A stretch of 64,000 nucleotides of DNA from Halichondria panicea (taxonomy: Eukaryota > Porifera > Demospongiae > Suberitida > Halichondriidae), in the NCBI RefSeq assembly GCF_963675165.1, contig NC_087380.1, forward strand, positions 5,154,071 to 5,218,070. The letters run 5' to 3'. Shown in pieces: positions 1 to 12,500 of the stretch. The notes beneath the pieces were generated by a model. It ran no database searches. It was given only the letters and a program-made list of their open reading frames with translations, and was not told where the DNA came from. Every line of letters begins with the position of its first letter. Position 1 is the first letter of the stretch. The translations under genes and the position numbers were made by a program.

Positions 1-518
1 CATGCAGTACAGAACCTTCTTCTTATATACAAAGCTAAGTAACTTCTAGATGTTACCACTAAGTAACAGTTCCAATTCTAGCTAGACTGTTCTAGATCAT
101 TACAGATACATTACAGCTACTTCTAGATAGTTTCAGTGGATACTACAGCATGCCAATCAGTGAGAGATATCGGACTTGTGTACAGCTGTGGATTTTGGGG
201 ATAAACTTAGAAAGAGGACATTTTAGCGAGTTAGGATTATACGATACATATAGGAACAAGACAGTCCCAACGATAGCCTGAGAGCCTTGAAGTCTTCATC
301 TCTTCTGCAGCAGTCTTTCCACACCAGGGAGTTCTAGGCACGAGGGTCGCTGAGGATGGAATAGAACCTCTCATAACCAGTCAGAGTGTCAGTTATCTTG
401 ATCAGTACCTCTGTGGGGAGACTGAGCAGGTCTTCATTTTGAGGTTCCATGATTAGTGATTCACGGGATGCCAATTTTGTAAAAATTAATTGTTCTGGTT
501 TTTTGGGGGGGGACCAAT
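1..518. other. No gene recognised
   Basis: AT-rich sequence without a convincing exon. The short reading frames show no family resemblance and no flanking splice signals. It holds scattered ctaga-type simple motifs only. Confidence 0.4.
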
Positions 519-1190
519 TTTCGTACAGAAAGAAGTTGAGATCACGTGCAAACAGACAAGAGTCTGTGCTGTTTTTCTGTCTAGTCAGCAGTTTTAAAAT
601 AGCTACGGCATGGCATAGAAGACAGAAATCCGTATAAATCCGGAAAAAACTGTATACTTGGAGGCTCTGATTACTGCTTGCAAACTTCCAGTTCGATCAT
701 GTGGCTAGGCTGTCGTAGATCTCTGCGTGGGCAGTCCAACATCTCTAACTCAGCATGCCCACGCTCATTTTCACCCTTCTACCCTCACGCGACTTCCCAA
801 TACATGCAGGCTCTCCTTTTATCTAACTCTACCTCTATTTCTTTCTTTATTCCTCCAATTAATACCGTATTTTTACAATTATTATTTTATCTCGTTAAAC
901 GATCAGTTTTAAAGTGTAGTAGGTGGGAAATAATATTGTTTTGGAACACCTATATCAGTTACCTCACTTAAGTCAATTTTTTTACACTCCGTTCATTTCT
1001 CACATGTCTCATATGGTCACTATAAAGAATATAAACTGCTGACTAGACATAAAAACAGCACAGACTCTTGTTTGTTCGCACTTGATCTCAACTTCCTTCC
1101 GTACGAAAATTGTAGCCCCTACACATGCAGGGGCTCTCCTTTTTCTGTTGTTTATCACAATCGTTCAATAAGATTAAATTTATACGTAGT
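519..1190. repeat. Fold-back repeat with a degenerate MITE inside
   Basis: Arms of about 83 bp at 520-602 and 1031-1113 are near-perfect reverse complements; both carry the gacaagagtctgtgctg/cagcacagactcttg pair. Between and after them, about 760-870 and 1130-1190 resemble the element at 56764-57465 in inverted orientation (shared ggctctcctttt and tctttctttattcctccaat stretches). The structure looks like an old element of that family with a second inverted repeat around it. No intact ORF is associated with it. Confidence 0.55.
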
Positions 1191-1731
1191 ATTTAGGGTA
1201 TTGTGCATGCAACACGGCAATATTATCATGGCTACTAAAGCAGATTCAAAAATTAAGCCAGTATATAGCATGCAGTTACAGTCCACCCTTATCAATGTAA
1301 GGCAAGGACATGCGATATTGCTGGAGGACGTTAAATATGGCTATAAGGTATACGCACACGCATGAAAAGCCTCTCACAGAGACTTCAGCGGCGGGGTTGC
1401 AACCCCACCAAACACTCATTCAGCACCATGCACCTCCGTTTTACTGCAGGGTGCACGTGAAGCCGAGTGTTTGCAACTGCAGAGCACTGCATGTGCTAAT
1501 GTTTTTTACCTACAATTATAATAAGCAGTGAAATACGAAACACAAAGGATAGAAGATACCAGCACCTATAACGACCATGCCCAGCTGACTTCATTCTTAC
1601 AGAGAGGAATAAAGAGGATGTCTGCCATGATTTTGTAAAACGTCCTCCATGAATTTACAAAGCTATTCAATGCTAATAATTAACAAAGAGATGGGCGTGA
1701 CGCTGTCACAGTATACATGTACATGTAGTAG

Positions 1732-1965
1732 TATACTACTACAGTGCAACAACCAAAGAGAGTAGATTTTTGTTATTTTTCACATTTTTCACATTTTGTG
1801 GCATATCTTCTGAAGTAAAAGTGATATGATTTATTTGAGTGCAGGTACTGAAAGTTCAACTATTGGCGCTTCCATTGGACCACCACCTGTTACATCATAT
1901 GACATCATCACTATGAAATGGCTGTCTGAAGATGTGTACCTCCAAAAATATGTTAGGAATAGAAG
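1732..1965. repeat. Dispersed repeat, inverted copy near 52.74-52.93 kb
   Basis: From acagtgcaacaaccaaagag through aactattggcgcttccat to the catatgacatcatca block, this stretch matches the reverse complement of 52740-52930 with small indels. The match stops before the helicase exon at 2079. It could be the edge of an older transposon or a separate short repeat; its own ends are not defined here. Confidence 0.6.
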
Positions 1966-2078
1966 TATAGCTTATTTGTTTGAGTTAAGATCTGAAATTT
2001 GTTGTGTATGTACCTGAGTATATTATTATACAGTATGTCTAGCTCCAGCTCCATGTGTACTGGCATTATAACTGAAGT

Positions 2079-3709
2079 GTTTAGAGAGAGAGTTAGGGTA
2101 TGAAAACCCAACAAAGATGCAGATGGATGTTGTTATGAGTTTTGTGAGCGGGAAGGATGTATTCGTCGTGCAACCAACAGGTTCCGGAAAGTCTTTATGC
2201 TACATTTGTCTCCCTTTAGTGTTCAAGAAACTAGCATCTGACTGCAGTCACCCGATTGTTGTAGTTGTAAGCCCACTAATTTCCTTGATGAAAGATCAAG
2301 TTGAAAAGTATTCAAGACTAGGCATTAAGTGTGCTTCAGTCGTCAGAGGAGACGAACGTATTGAGAAGAATGCTGCGCAAGGCCTTTTTGATATACTCTT
2401 TGCAAGCCCTGAAGCATTGTTAACAACTAAAACATGGAGAGGCATTTTATCGTCCGAGCTTTACAGAAAAAATGTTGTTGCCCTGGTTGTTGACGAAGCA
2501 CACTGCATCCACATGTGGTGAGTTTAGACTATCAGTATACTGTGGACCCTATATAAATAACGACTCTTATGTGCCAACAAATGAAAGTATTTATAGGCAA
2601 TAATAATTATGTCCAGAAGTTATACATCATATATATGTACAAGTTGTAGGGGATCAGATTTTCGAACTGAATATGGAAATTTGTCAGAGCTCAGGTCCAT
2701 TCTCTCCAAAATGAATATGATGGCATTAACTGCCACCGTTAACGAAACAACTCGATATGCCATTATGGACAGTCTTTGTATGGAGAAGAAGGATACCGTT
2801 GTTATTGAGAAACCCCCAGATAAGATGAACATTACGTACAGAGTGTGTAAAAAGCCTGACTGTGTTGAAATTATGCTTGCCCCACTCATAGATGAAATTG
2901 TTAAATTAGGAAAAAATACTCCCAAGACGATTATATTCTGTAAAAGTTACAAAGATTTGGTGGAAATATACACTGAACTTGTGACTGAGCTACACAATAA
3001 GAATTCTTTACACATCGAGTATGGCAACAGATCAGTCTCTGTTTGTGCTATGTATTCAGCTTCTTTATACAGAAGATACTGTAAAAAATTCCATCTTACA
3101 GGAATTCGTACACCCTAATGGACTTATTCGAATTGTTATTGCTACAATAGCGTTTGGCATGGGCCCTAATATTCGGAAGGTTATTCACTGGGGTCCAGCA
3201 ATAAGTGTTGAGGCCTATTTGCAGGAGACTAGCTGGCAGAGCGTCAAAAGATGGCATGGAAGCCACTGCATTATTGTATGTGAAGCCAGCTGACTTTTCA
3301 AGAAATGTAAATATCAGCGATTCCATGAAGCTGTACTGTGGAAATGTTGGACTGTGCATGCAGGAGGAAGCTTCTAATGAGAGAATTTGTTAAAAACTAT
3401 ACGAACAATTGCACACCTGCTCACAAGTGCTGTGATAATATTATTTGTAGCATCGATTGCTTATGTGCTGAATGTTGTGGATCTAATTTGGACTGTGTTG
3501 ATGCAGATTTGATGTTTGAGAGTGATGAGGAGAGTGATGTAGATTTGAGGTTGAACATCGTTGATGTACATTCGATTACTGATGTGGAGAGCGTGGTTAT
3601 CACAATAGAACAAAGAAAAGAGATCGAGCACTTGATTATAAAGTATAGATCTGAACTATGTGAAATTGAACATCAGCCTGCACCACTATACTGTTTGGTC
3701 TGGAAATAA
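2079..3709 (+). pseudogene. RecQ-like (SF2) DNA helicase, frameshifted
   Basis: Product would be a 3'-5' ATP-dependent DNA helicase of the RecQ type. Seen: motif I QPTGSGKSLCY, motif Ia VVSPLISLMKDQ, motif II VVDEAHCIHMW, then a 132-bp intron (2518-2649, gtgagt..tag) whose splicing restores the W-G-x-DFR motif; motif III ALTAT; helicase C-lobe with AFGMG and IHWGPA; a QET-GRASKDG block matching the usual QESGRAGRDG; then a Cys-rich RecQ zinc-binding region (CRRKLL..CCDN). Single-base frame changes are needed near 3060, near 3230 and near 3345, so the copy is dead. The exon starts by about 2079 (CLERELGYENPTKMQ); the upstream start was not found. It converges on the DUF6589 gene at 4147, which suggests both came from one mobile element. 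Helicase assignment is firm; element membership is inference. Confidence 0.85.
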
Positions 3710-3803
3710 TGTCTGGCATAACGAACAACGAACAAATCTATTGAGACTATCTCTGAAAAATGTAACTCTATTAAAACTTATGAACAGTTACTAGAATTAG
3801 GTA

Positions 3804-4072
3804 CCGTATAGCGGGTATATTTCGAGGGTATAAATGTTCGCGGTTTTCGCGGATTGAGCCTGTACCGCGAAAATTTATACCCACGAAAATTTATGAATAG
3901 TAGGCGTGTTCAGTATTATGGATTCGAGGCTAACGGTGTGGAGGTAAGCTGCATGTTGATGTGCGCATGCACCAAAAGGCTGGAACTCAGACCACGAAAA
4001 TAAAATCCGCGAAATCCTTTGTAATGGTCCATCCGCGAAAATTTATACCCTCGAAATATACCCGCTATACGG
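3804..4072. mobile_element. 269-bp MITE, TA target, CCGTATAGCGGG ends
   Basis: Inverted ends begin CCGTATAGCGGGTATATTTC and the element is bounded by TA on both sides (3802-3803, 4073-4074). A second copy of exactly the same length lies inverted at 39358-39626. It has no coding capacity. It sits between the two convergent genes of the RecQ/DUF6589 pair. Confidence 0.9.
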
Positions 4073-5508
4073 TATTACATCAAAGGTTCAAGGTGAATAC
4101 ATACTTACTATTTTAAAGAATGTATTGAACAGAAATTAATTGAAAATTAATATTTATGTCCAAATATCCTAGCTACAGCTACTTTCTTCTGTAGGGCTAC
4201 CTTTTTCTTATGTAATAAGTTCATCAATTTTTGTGTATCAATACAATCAGCAATGTTCGGCTTAATTCCAGTAAATGAGGCGTGTTGTCGTCCAGGAATG
4301 TAGTCAAATACTTTGGTTTCTTTACATAGTGCGTGTACAATTGTAGCTTTATCAGTATCTAAGTTTGGGATAGTATGTGTGCCTATTGGGTTTAACACAG
4401 AATTGTCGTTATCAAACTGCCTTGTAATTGATGCAATTCCACCGACACTTTTCCCACATTGAATTATGGACTTTTCCGCAAAATTTTCCCCTAGATTGGC
4501 AACATAGTCTTTGACGGTCCGATTTAAATGTTCCATATGGAGATCTAGAGGAATATTGTGACCACTGCCACCATTAAAGTTGAGAACACGACCCCACGTT
4601 AGTTGTGAAGCGACACGAGGTGAGGCGATGGCATTAACAAGTGAAAGGGTGTAGAACGCCTCATGTTGATAATTCTGATGTTTTGCGTAAGTGAAGTACA
4701 TCAAAAACACTTTCCAACAACGTAAAATCCTTATACCATCGCCTTCCCTGATTGCATCCTTAAATTCAAGTAATAGTAGTCCATCGGCAAGGACCATAGA
4801 AGCATAGTCATGTATCCCATCCACTGCAGCCTTTTTAACTGCTTGACTAGCAGTCATTGGAGTCCAGTACTGTTTAAGAGTTTGAGGAAGCTGTCGTTGA
4901 TGTGAAGGGATCACAGAAGATAAATACGAATGATCACTATGTATCATGTGGATTTTGTGCTAATTCTAAGTCTTCTCTCTGGTTAGGTGTGTAAGAAGAC
5001 TGTGATGGTGAAAGTGGCCCACAATAGCTGTGTTCTGAAGATATTCTGGTTGAATGGGCATGAACGTCACGATCGGCTACAAAAGCGTGTGGTACAACAA
5101 ATTTTTTGACCATTTTGCTGATCTCAGCTTCAAATAATTCTTTTCTTTGTTGCAATGGAAACTTGTCGATATTCTTTGGGAATCCATTGCATGTCGCTCA
5201 TATCAGACATTCCAAAGTGATTAAGAGCAGCTGTTATCACATAACATTCTATCACTATAACCAAAAAGTCTTCGATTTCATTAACATTGTTCCTAACATC
5301 CTTTCCTTTAGCCTCACTCACGTTCTTTCGGTTTATGAGATTGCGCAGTTGATTGAGTGTTCCACCTTCTCTACTTGATCCTTGCTTATATAAGCGCTGC
5401 CACATAATCTATGAAGACAAAAGAGCACACAACTGTCACACATAATTATGCATACATCAGCAATTGGGTAAGTACATCGTGTATAAGAGTTACATATATA
5501 TCCAACTA

Positions 5509-6020
5509 CAGTGGACTCTCGCTCTCTGAAGTACCGGGGTTGCTGTTTACTGCACAAAACTCGCCCTGATATGCGGCCACTCGCTATTCCGTATACTGGC
5601 CAGTACTGGCTGGGTTTTCAATGTAATTTTATACGATTAATACGGCCGGATATGACGTTTTTGGTGTGGCTTGGCAGATAAAAGATTACACTTCGCATAA
5701 TGATTTATTATCCTCGAGACAGAACCGTGAAATTAAAGTCTATTTGTGTTGAGTTCGACCCCGGAAGTTATGTGGTCAATTATGGCTTCATTTATGCTTT
5801 ATGTGGTGGACAAGTATGCCTGGGACTTCTACATGGAAAATGCTAACTTTTAGCTGGTTGGAGCTTACCAGCTCTACAGCATATAGATAGAAGCGCTTTT
5901 TAACAAGGAATCCAATGGTATATGAAACTTTGAATTTCAGTAAAGTATGACACAAGTTATGACAACTTTATGAAGGTCAAACTCAACACAAATAGACTTT
6001 AGTCATTAGATTCAAGGTAA
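5509..6020. mobile_element. Tigger/pogo-like MITE, degenerate right end
   Basis: Starts TA-CAGTGGACTCTCG and contains the attatcctcgagacagaacc and tcattagattcaaggtaag blocks, which in the other copy (57651-57930) are contiguous in reverse complement. The right terminus is not recognisable, so the end given is approximate. It interrupts the DUF6589 gene between its exons. A second MITE is nested inside (5734-6001). Confidence 0.65.
5734..6001. mobile_element. 268-bp MITE, TAAAGTCTATTTG ends, nested
   Basis: Inverted ends TAAAGTCTATTTGTGTTGAG and its complement. Comparing the flank with the uninterrupted Tigger-like copy at 57.65 kb shows that removing this element and one TA restores the ancestral sequence, so the target duplication is TA. 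Another, heavily nested copy is at 33002-34495. Confidence 0.85.
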
Positions 6021-7824
6021 GCTGTAACTTATTTGTGCACAATAATAATTGGTATATGCATGCTTACCGATAAGTAGTTAACCTTAGCATGCCAATCACA
6101 GGCAAAGGGTTGAAGTCCTCTTAGTGATGCCTTTGAAGTTTCGGAGTTGACTCTAATTGATAAAACTTGCCGTGCCAGTCAGCAGGTCTCCTGCAAACGG
6201 TACTTGAGAGTCTTTTGCAACATATTCGTGGAGTTCCTCCATAATCGAAATCATTTCTTCTGTTTTATTTTCATTTTTTGGCCAAGAGGAACCTGTAAAG
6301 TAAATACTCACAATAATCGTTGGTACGTGAATGCTGCTGAAACTAACGATTTTAGATGGTTTTGCATGAGGGATGTGCTTCACAATGGTGTCTTTAAATA
6401 TTCCGAAGTAGGGGATATCCCTGACAATGATTCTAGTGCAATGTACAGCATAATTTTCACAGAGGACTTGACAATCAAAGGCATGAGGTAGGTATGCAGT
6501 TGCAGGTAACGACATTAGATCTCCAATAGGTTCCAGATGGCTACACTCAACCCTATCTAAAACTGCAAAAGAGTGGAAAAAGTGGAGGGATTTACGCTGA
6601 TGTTTGGATGTCATAAATCGAGGATTAATTGTTTTGTCCAGATTGTCTCCAGAATTATAATGATGAATGTGGGCTTGTTGGGGATAACGTGTGTATTTAC
6701 AGGACTGGAGGAGCCTGTACAGCATAAATTATTAATTATCAGGGTATAATTACTACACTTACCAGATGTACAACTGCTACTTGAGAAAGTAAAAGCAGAT
6801 GAAGATTCAGTTTTTTCCTGAGAGCTATTTTCTTGGGTAGTAATGCTACTTGAATCATCATCACCCCGTTGTGGTACAGTGCTACTTGGATGAATGACCT
6901 CTTCCAATTTTTGCTTCCATTGTAATACTTGTTCATCATGATCAATTCTCAACTCCTTCACCAATTCAATAGAGCGACAATGGCTAAAAACATATCCCCA
7001 GTTGGTTTAGCCTTGTAAAGGTCTACAGAGGTAAGAATTCAAATTTGACACACATACGTATTCACTCACCAGCAGTGACCTGCGTACATAATCATTGAAA
7101 TAACAGCCTGGAGAGAACACATGCAGGTCTTTGTTTCTTGCTTTCAATAAAATTGATCCGGCAGTAGCCACCATTTTCATAGCACTTGACTTCCCACTTG
7201 GAGGGACCTTGACAGGTAAGGTGCTTTCTTTTTAAACAACTTCACCAGTAGTCTCATCCTGAAAGATTTTAGTGACTTCATGGACTTCAATCTAAACATG
7301 GCTCGAGCGGATGTTCTTTTGCTAATAACTTTACATTCTTGATTAATTCTTTTGTACCCATAAGAACAGGTTTCCTAAAAGAACGGGAACGTAATACAGT
7401 ACGTGCTGTGTAGGGACTGCTCTTGAATCTTGTTGATTCAACTATTTTCTTAAAACGACCTGGTACGGAAAAACGTCTTGGTTTAAGACAGCCCTGATGT
7501 GCAACGGCAACCTGGATTGTTGCAAGAACATAATAATCATACGCACCCAGCCTGGCTACATATATCTTACCTGAACCTTTGGGCTGCTAGAAGTTGCTGC
7601 AAATAGACTGTGCCTTGCTTGTACTACTATTTCTGTGGTTTTGCCACGACTTGAGCCTAAAGTTGAGGACCGATTGCAGAGGACGTATCTAGTAGGAACT
7701 GCCAAGCTATTACTGATTGATCTAGTAAAACTCTTTGAAATGTGAGCTGCCTTGAAGCCTCTCTCCACTTGTTTAAAACAAGCTATACAAAAGAAGTCCT
7801 TTGCATTGGAAAGGCGATAATAAC

Positions 7825-7937
7825 GAGGTATTACACTTTCCAGAATGTGGCAATGGACTCTGATAAATGGACCAACGGTAGATTACGTCATAGAGGCTTG
7901 AGAGCTTGCATGGTGGGTGGGGCTCACACAACAAGCT
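7825..7937 (+). repeat. Left TIR of the KDZ element
   Basis: About 90% identical in reverse complement to 18513-18625. It contains TGGACCAACG, the same motif that recurs in the subterminal arrays, then gattacgtcat and a gggtggggctcacac block. Confidence 0.88.
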
Positions 7938-8234
7938 GATACCACACACAGCTAGCTAGAGATATATAGACTAGTTATATCATAGATAATAGAGCACAGA
8001 AATATGGTTATATAAAGTACCCCCTGCAGCATGTACTATGTCTTGAAGCAAAAGGATATGGAAGGCTGCATGCACATTTTAATTTTTAATGCATGTCTGG
8101 TTCTACCGGGTTGCCCTACAGTTTGCCAGTTTCTTTATCCGTTTCATTGCAAACTTCTGTTCACAGGATCTACAGCAAACAGTGTTGCATGTTACACTTG
8201 CTTGATTGCATTTGCTCCAGGCATCATTAAAACC

Positions 8235-9260
8235 TGCTGGTTGGTCCATTAAGGGGCCTATTAAAATTAGGTGCATGGACCAACTGCCTGGACGACTGGT
8301 AAAAGAATTCACCCAGCTTGCATAAAGTGTTCTAGGTGGGCAGCTCATTTCAAAGCTTGCAGGGGTTCGTTGGCATCAGGAAAACCTGCTTGTTGGTCCA
8401 TAGGAGGCTGTTTCTGGAAACTAGGTGGACCAACGACCTGGACGGCAAGTAAGAAAATAGTCACGCAGCTTGAATAATGTGTTCCAGGCTGGTGTCACAG
8501 CTCATTTTTCAAAGTTTAGTGTCTCCATTGGCATCAATTAAAAGAAAACTTGCTTGTTGGTCCATAAGGTTTCCTTTTTCTGGAAATTAGGTGGACCAAC
8601 GGCCTGGACGACAAGTAAGAAAATAGTTCACGCAGCTTGAATGCATTATTTAATGTGTTCCATGTTGGTATCAGATTGGTGTCAGCTTGTTTCAAAGCTT
8701 AGTATCTCCGTTGGCATCAAAACCTGCTTGTTGGTCCATAAGGTTTCCTATTTCTGGAAACTAGGTGGACCAACGACCTGAACGACAAGTGAGAAAATAG
8801 TTCACGCAGCTTGAATGCATAATTTAATGTGTTTGAGCTCATTTCAAAGCTTGGTGTCTCCTTTGGCATCATTAAACTGGAAAACCTGCTCGTTGGTCCA
8901 TAAGGTTACCTGTTTATGGAAACTGGATGGACCAACGTCCTTGGACGACAAGCAAGAAATAGTTCACGCAGCTTGATTTCATGTATACTCATTTCAATGT
9001 TTGGTGGCTCCTTTATAGCATTGAAAACCTGCTTGTTGATCTATTAAAGTTTCCAGTTTCTAAAAATTGGGTAGACCAACAGACAACAGGGGTAAGAAAA
9101 GAGTTTTTATGCAGCTTGCATTTATTGTGTTGGTTTCAACTTTCCAAGTTTGGTGGCTACATTGGCATCAATTAAACGAGATAACTGCATGGGGCCCCAT
9201 CGTATAAGTATATCATAAAAATTATTCCTGGAAATTCGATGGACCAATCCATGCAGGTAA
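8235..9260 (+). repeat. Left subterminal array, six units of about 160 bp
   Basis: Each unit carries an inverted pair GTTGGTCCA and TGGACCAAC about 30 bp apart, then a block like agaaaatagttcacgcagctt, then a tcatttcaaagcttggtgtc block. Pairs start near 8241, 8393, 8554, 8731, 8893 and, degenerate, 9035. The same array is inverted near the right end. Such arrays usually bind transposase; that role is inferred here. Confidence 0.85.
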
Positions 9261-9510
9261 GAAAATAATTATGTTTCTCCAGTTGTTGACTACTATTACA
9301 TACAGTGCATGCTGCCTCAGTGTGGGACCTGACATCCTGTGGTTAGACATCATTCAACAGCTCCATCTTTTGAATATGTGTGTGTGGGTGTTGTTGCATA
9401 AACTTTGCTATTTGATGTGGTTGATTTAAACCTGGCTGCGGTGCTGATTATGACATCTAATGAACTCTGATCTTTCTGTTAATTCTATAGATCTAGACTT
9501 AGGCTGTATA

Positions 9511-12500
9511 ATGACTGATTCTAATGAAGAGCAGGCTGCCACAGGCAATGAACAAGATGACTTTGAATTCTCGGTGAGCAACAGTGATACTGAGCCTCAG
9601 TCTAGATCTATATATATAAAAAAATAGTGATACCATGCACAAGTGAATTATGCACCGATCCATGTCAGTCCCCACTGCCCTCCCCCTGTAGGACATAGTG
9701 GGGTTTTGGTAACCCTGAGGTGCGTGATATAGGGTGAGAATTTGAGTTCCTTAGTATACAAACTTACAACAGCAATATCCATGGAGAAAAGTGTATAGCA
9801 CATGCACGCGTGTATAGTCAAATCCCGAGGTTATGAAGTGGGGGTATATGGGAGGGAAAGAGGCGATTTGATTTCACCCAGGCTCCCAGGATATTGATCA
9901 TGCAAATCCACACTAAACCCCGACATACGTACACGGGGCGTACTGGGGCTGAAATTGATACTTCTCCTATCTATATAATTATATTGCTATTTTTGGGTGA
10001 ACAATAAAATTAATATAATTATCCCGGACCTCTATAACATCCATCAATCATATCGTCATCATTATAGAAGGCCTATGATCCTGAATCGGTTTTCTTAATC
10101 TAGCAACATTGACCATGACGATATTTGCCGTGCATGGGTATATTATATATACCCATGTATATCTATATATATATATATATAATTATTGTATCCAATGACA
10201 TGTATATGAGTAATCAGTATAATTGGTTGGGTATCACTGCATGGGTGATTCCTATTCATTCATGCAACATCTGCAACACTGATGTAGTGAGTCGCTATAA
10301 TAATGTATAGCTATATCATTGTGCATGTGCTATGTACAAATGCACTCGTGGCAATAAAACACGTCATCAATTATAGAAGGCCTATATGATCCAGTTATAA
10401 GCCACTCATGGAAACAGATTCGAGAGGCTAACGAAGATAAATATTCATTTTGCTCAAACAAGTTAAAGAAGAAGAGGAAACACTACCCTATAGTAAGAGA
10501 ATTAAAGCATAATTAGTATAAATCTATATGGGTATGAATGCGGGGTATTCGATATTGATGTACAAGCCTGATTGCTATTGCGAAATGCATGCGCATGCTC
10601 TTTCTTTGCGTTTATTTCGATTGCGAATTATGCATTCGCAGTTTGCAATAGAAAGAACTATCCTCCAATATACGGTACCATCCACAACCTATCGCTAAGT
10701 GATCACGAAGAAGTAAATTAATCCCAAGTGTGTATTATATCGTTCAATTTGTAGGTCAGATCAAGAAAATGCACCGAGTTGTTCAGGGAAAGGGAATCGT
10801 GTCAACTCAATTCAGGAGTGACCAAGAGGGCCATAATGAGCCTTTTGATGATATGACACTAAGTCAAGCCGGATACAAAGTACAGGTAATCGTACAAACT
10901 CAAACATTAAATCTCTACAATCATGCCATTGCAGGATAATGTTTCAAAGTCAGAAACAAAGCCGTCTGGAATTCCAGTGCCATTGCTGTCTGCATATCTC
11001 ATCAGTGTACATGAACAGCGTGCTCTCAACTCATTGGACAACTCTCTCCGGTCGTTTGTTATACAGGGAATCAATAGAATCGATTCCTCTTTGAATGTAA
11101 GTATATTATCTTTTTCGTGCGTATAATTGCATGCATATAATATAATTATAGAGAGATGAAGTATAATTATATTCATGTAGGTTGGTCTGTTGATCTATTA
11201 ACTTCACTGAGCATGGAGTTTCTTTTCGTCTCACGCTGTGGGTTGCACTTCAGTGATGGTATACAGTGGGTATACTGGTGCAGTTGTGATAGTGCACGTG
11301 GCCACTTACTAAATAGCTGCTCCACTTCGGTTGATTCCACATATGATGCATTCACAAGCATTGTTGGCTCTGAATGTATCCACATCGAACCAACTAGACT
11401 GATTATCCAAGAGACTGACAATATTCACAACATTACATCAGCTCAAGAATTATCAGGTACATGTCTTCTAAAAGTGCATGCACAGCTAATATTTATGAAT
11501 TATCCTCATACCCATTCAGATCATTCGTATACTTTGAATATCGAACCTCACAAGGAGGACACCTCCTACAGTATAAATGTTGGCACAGAGGTAAGTTGGA
11601 CACTATTGTGCATGCATGTACGTCTCCAATCACAACTATATAATTATAATGATTTACAGGTTGTATGCTCTATTGGGCAGGCGGTATGTACAAGAGCTGA
11701 TATAGTGGCCATGGTGTTGTACAAGTTCGTATTGATGATAAACAATTAAGGGGTCTGTACTGTTGTACATGCAAGTACAATAAACAGCACAGTTCACATG
11801 TGGACATTGTCGAGAAAGCATTGAATAGCTCGGATGAGGATAAACATGACTGCCTCAATAAAATTGCAAAAGATCTGTCTAGTGTGCAGCAGAATAGACA
11901 AGTGCATGTGCATCAGTATCGGTCCCTTAATTTCATCAAGCAGTATATATACCGTTCAATTTATCAAGTGAATTGTCTCAACAACTGGCATGTACTGTAG
12001 CTGATCGCTTCAACATTGTAAACAACACTTCTATTTTGGGCTCAGTTGACACATATTGTAAAGTGTGCAGTACGCTTACACGAGATGAAGAAGACAAGCA
12101 GGAATCTGTACGGAGCAAAATTATACTGCTCAATACAGTTATCAATGCGAATGGTAGGTGGCTTTAGAAGTATAAATCCATAACAATTATTATATTGACC
12201 AAACAGTGCATGTTAGGTATTGCTCAGGATGTAAGAAACGTAAAGAATTTGATGGCCAACTAGTAGGATTAGTGACTATGGGCAAGTTCCTGGTATCCTA
12301 TGAAGTTATGCGAGGTTTTATGCATCAATTCCTTTTGGGAAGGTAATTAATGTTGCATGTGTGTGCACTTTGACTATTAACGATACATTTCCTCTTCAGA
12401 ACAACTATATATACCCAGTATTGTGTGTTGGTTAAAAACCATGAAGATGCAGGATTCGGCAATCAGTTTAATAAGTATATGTTTACATACAATCACTATC

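Larger units (their letters stand above)
4147..7824 (-). pseudogene. DUF6589 protein gene, frameshifted and interrupted
   Basis: The C-terminal 266 residues (4147-4947) match the DUF6589 signature well: DGIHDYASMVLADGLLLLEF, IREGDGIRILRCWK, SPRVASQLTW and GHNIPLDLHMEHLNR. Upstream parts are GTLNQLRNLINRKNV (exon 5' boundary at 5408 after a catag acceptor), DNLDKTINPRFM and FFHSFAVLDRVE (6153-6714), a Ser-rich coiled stretch (6763-6983), NKDLHVFSPGCYFNDYV ending at a donor at 7070, and a CxxC-containing N-terminal exon (7571-7824, ending SSPKVQ before gtaaga). Acidic residues in FAGDLLT and DLHMEHLNR are likely catalytic if this is a DDE-type transposase; that is inference. Defects are frame changes near 5165, 4940 and after 6155, and an in-frame TAA near 7237. 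The 5' end is cut by the KDZ element at 7825 and resumes at 18626. Confidence 0.8.

Noticed and set aside
10125-10310. 61-codon ORF over a tatata run in the KDZ 5' region
   Set aside because: Low-complexity sequence inside what is best read as an intron between exons 9573 and 10418.
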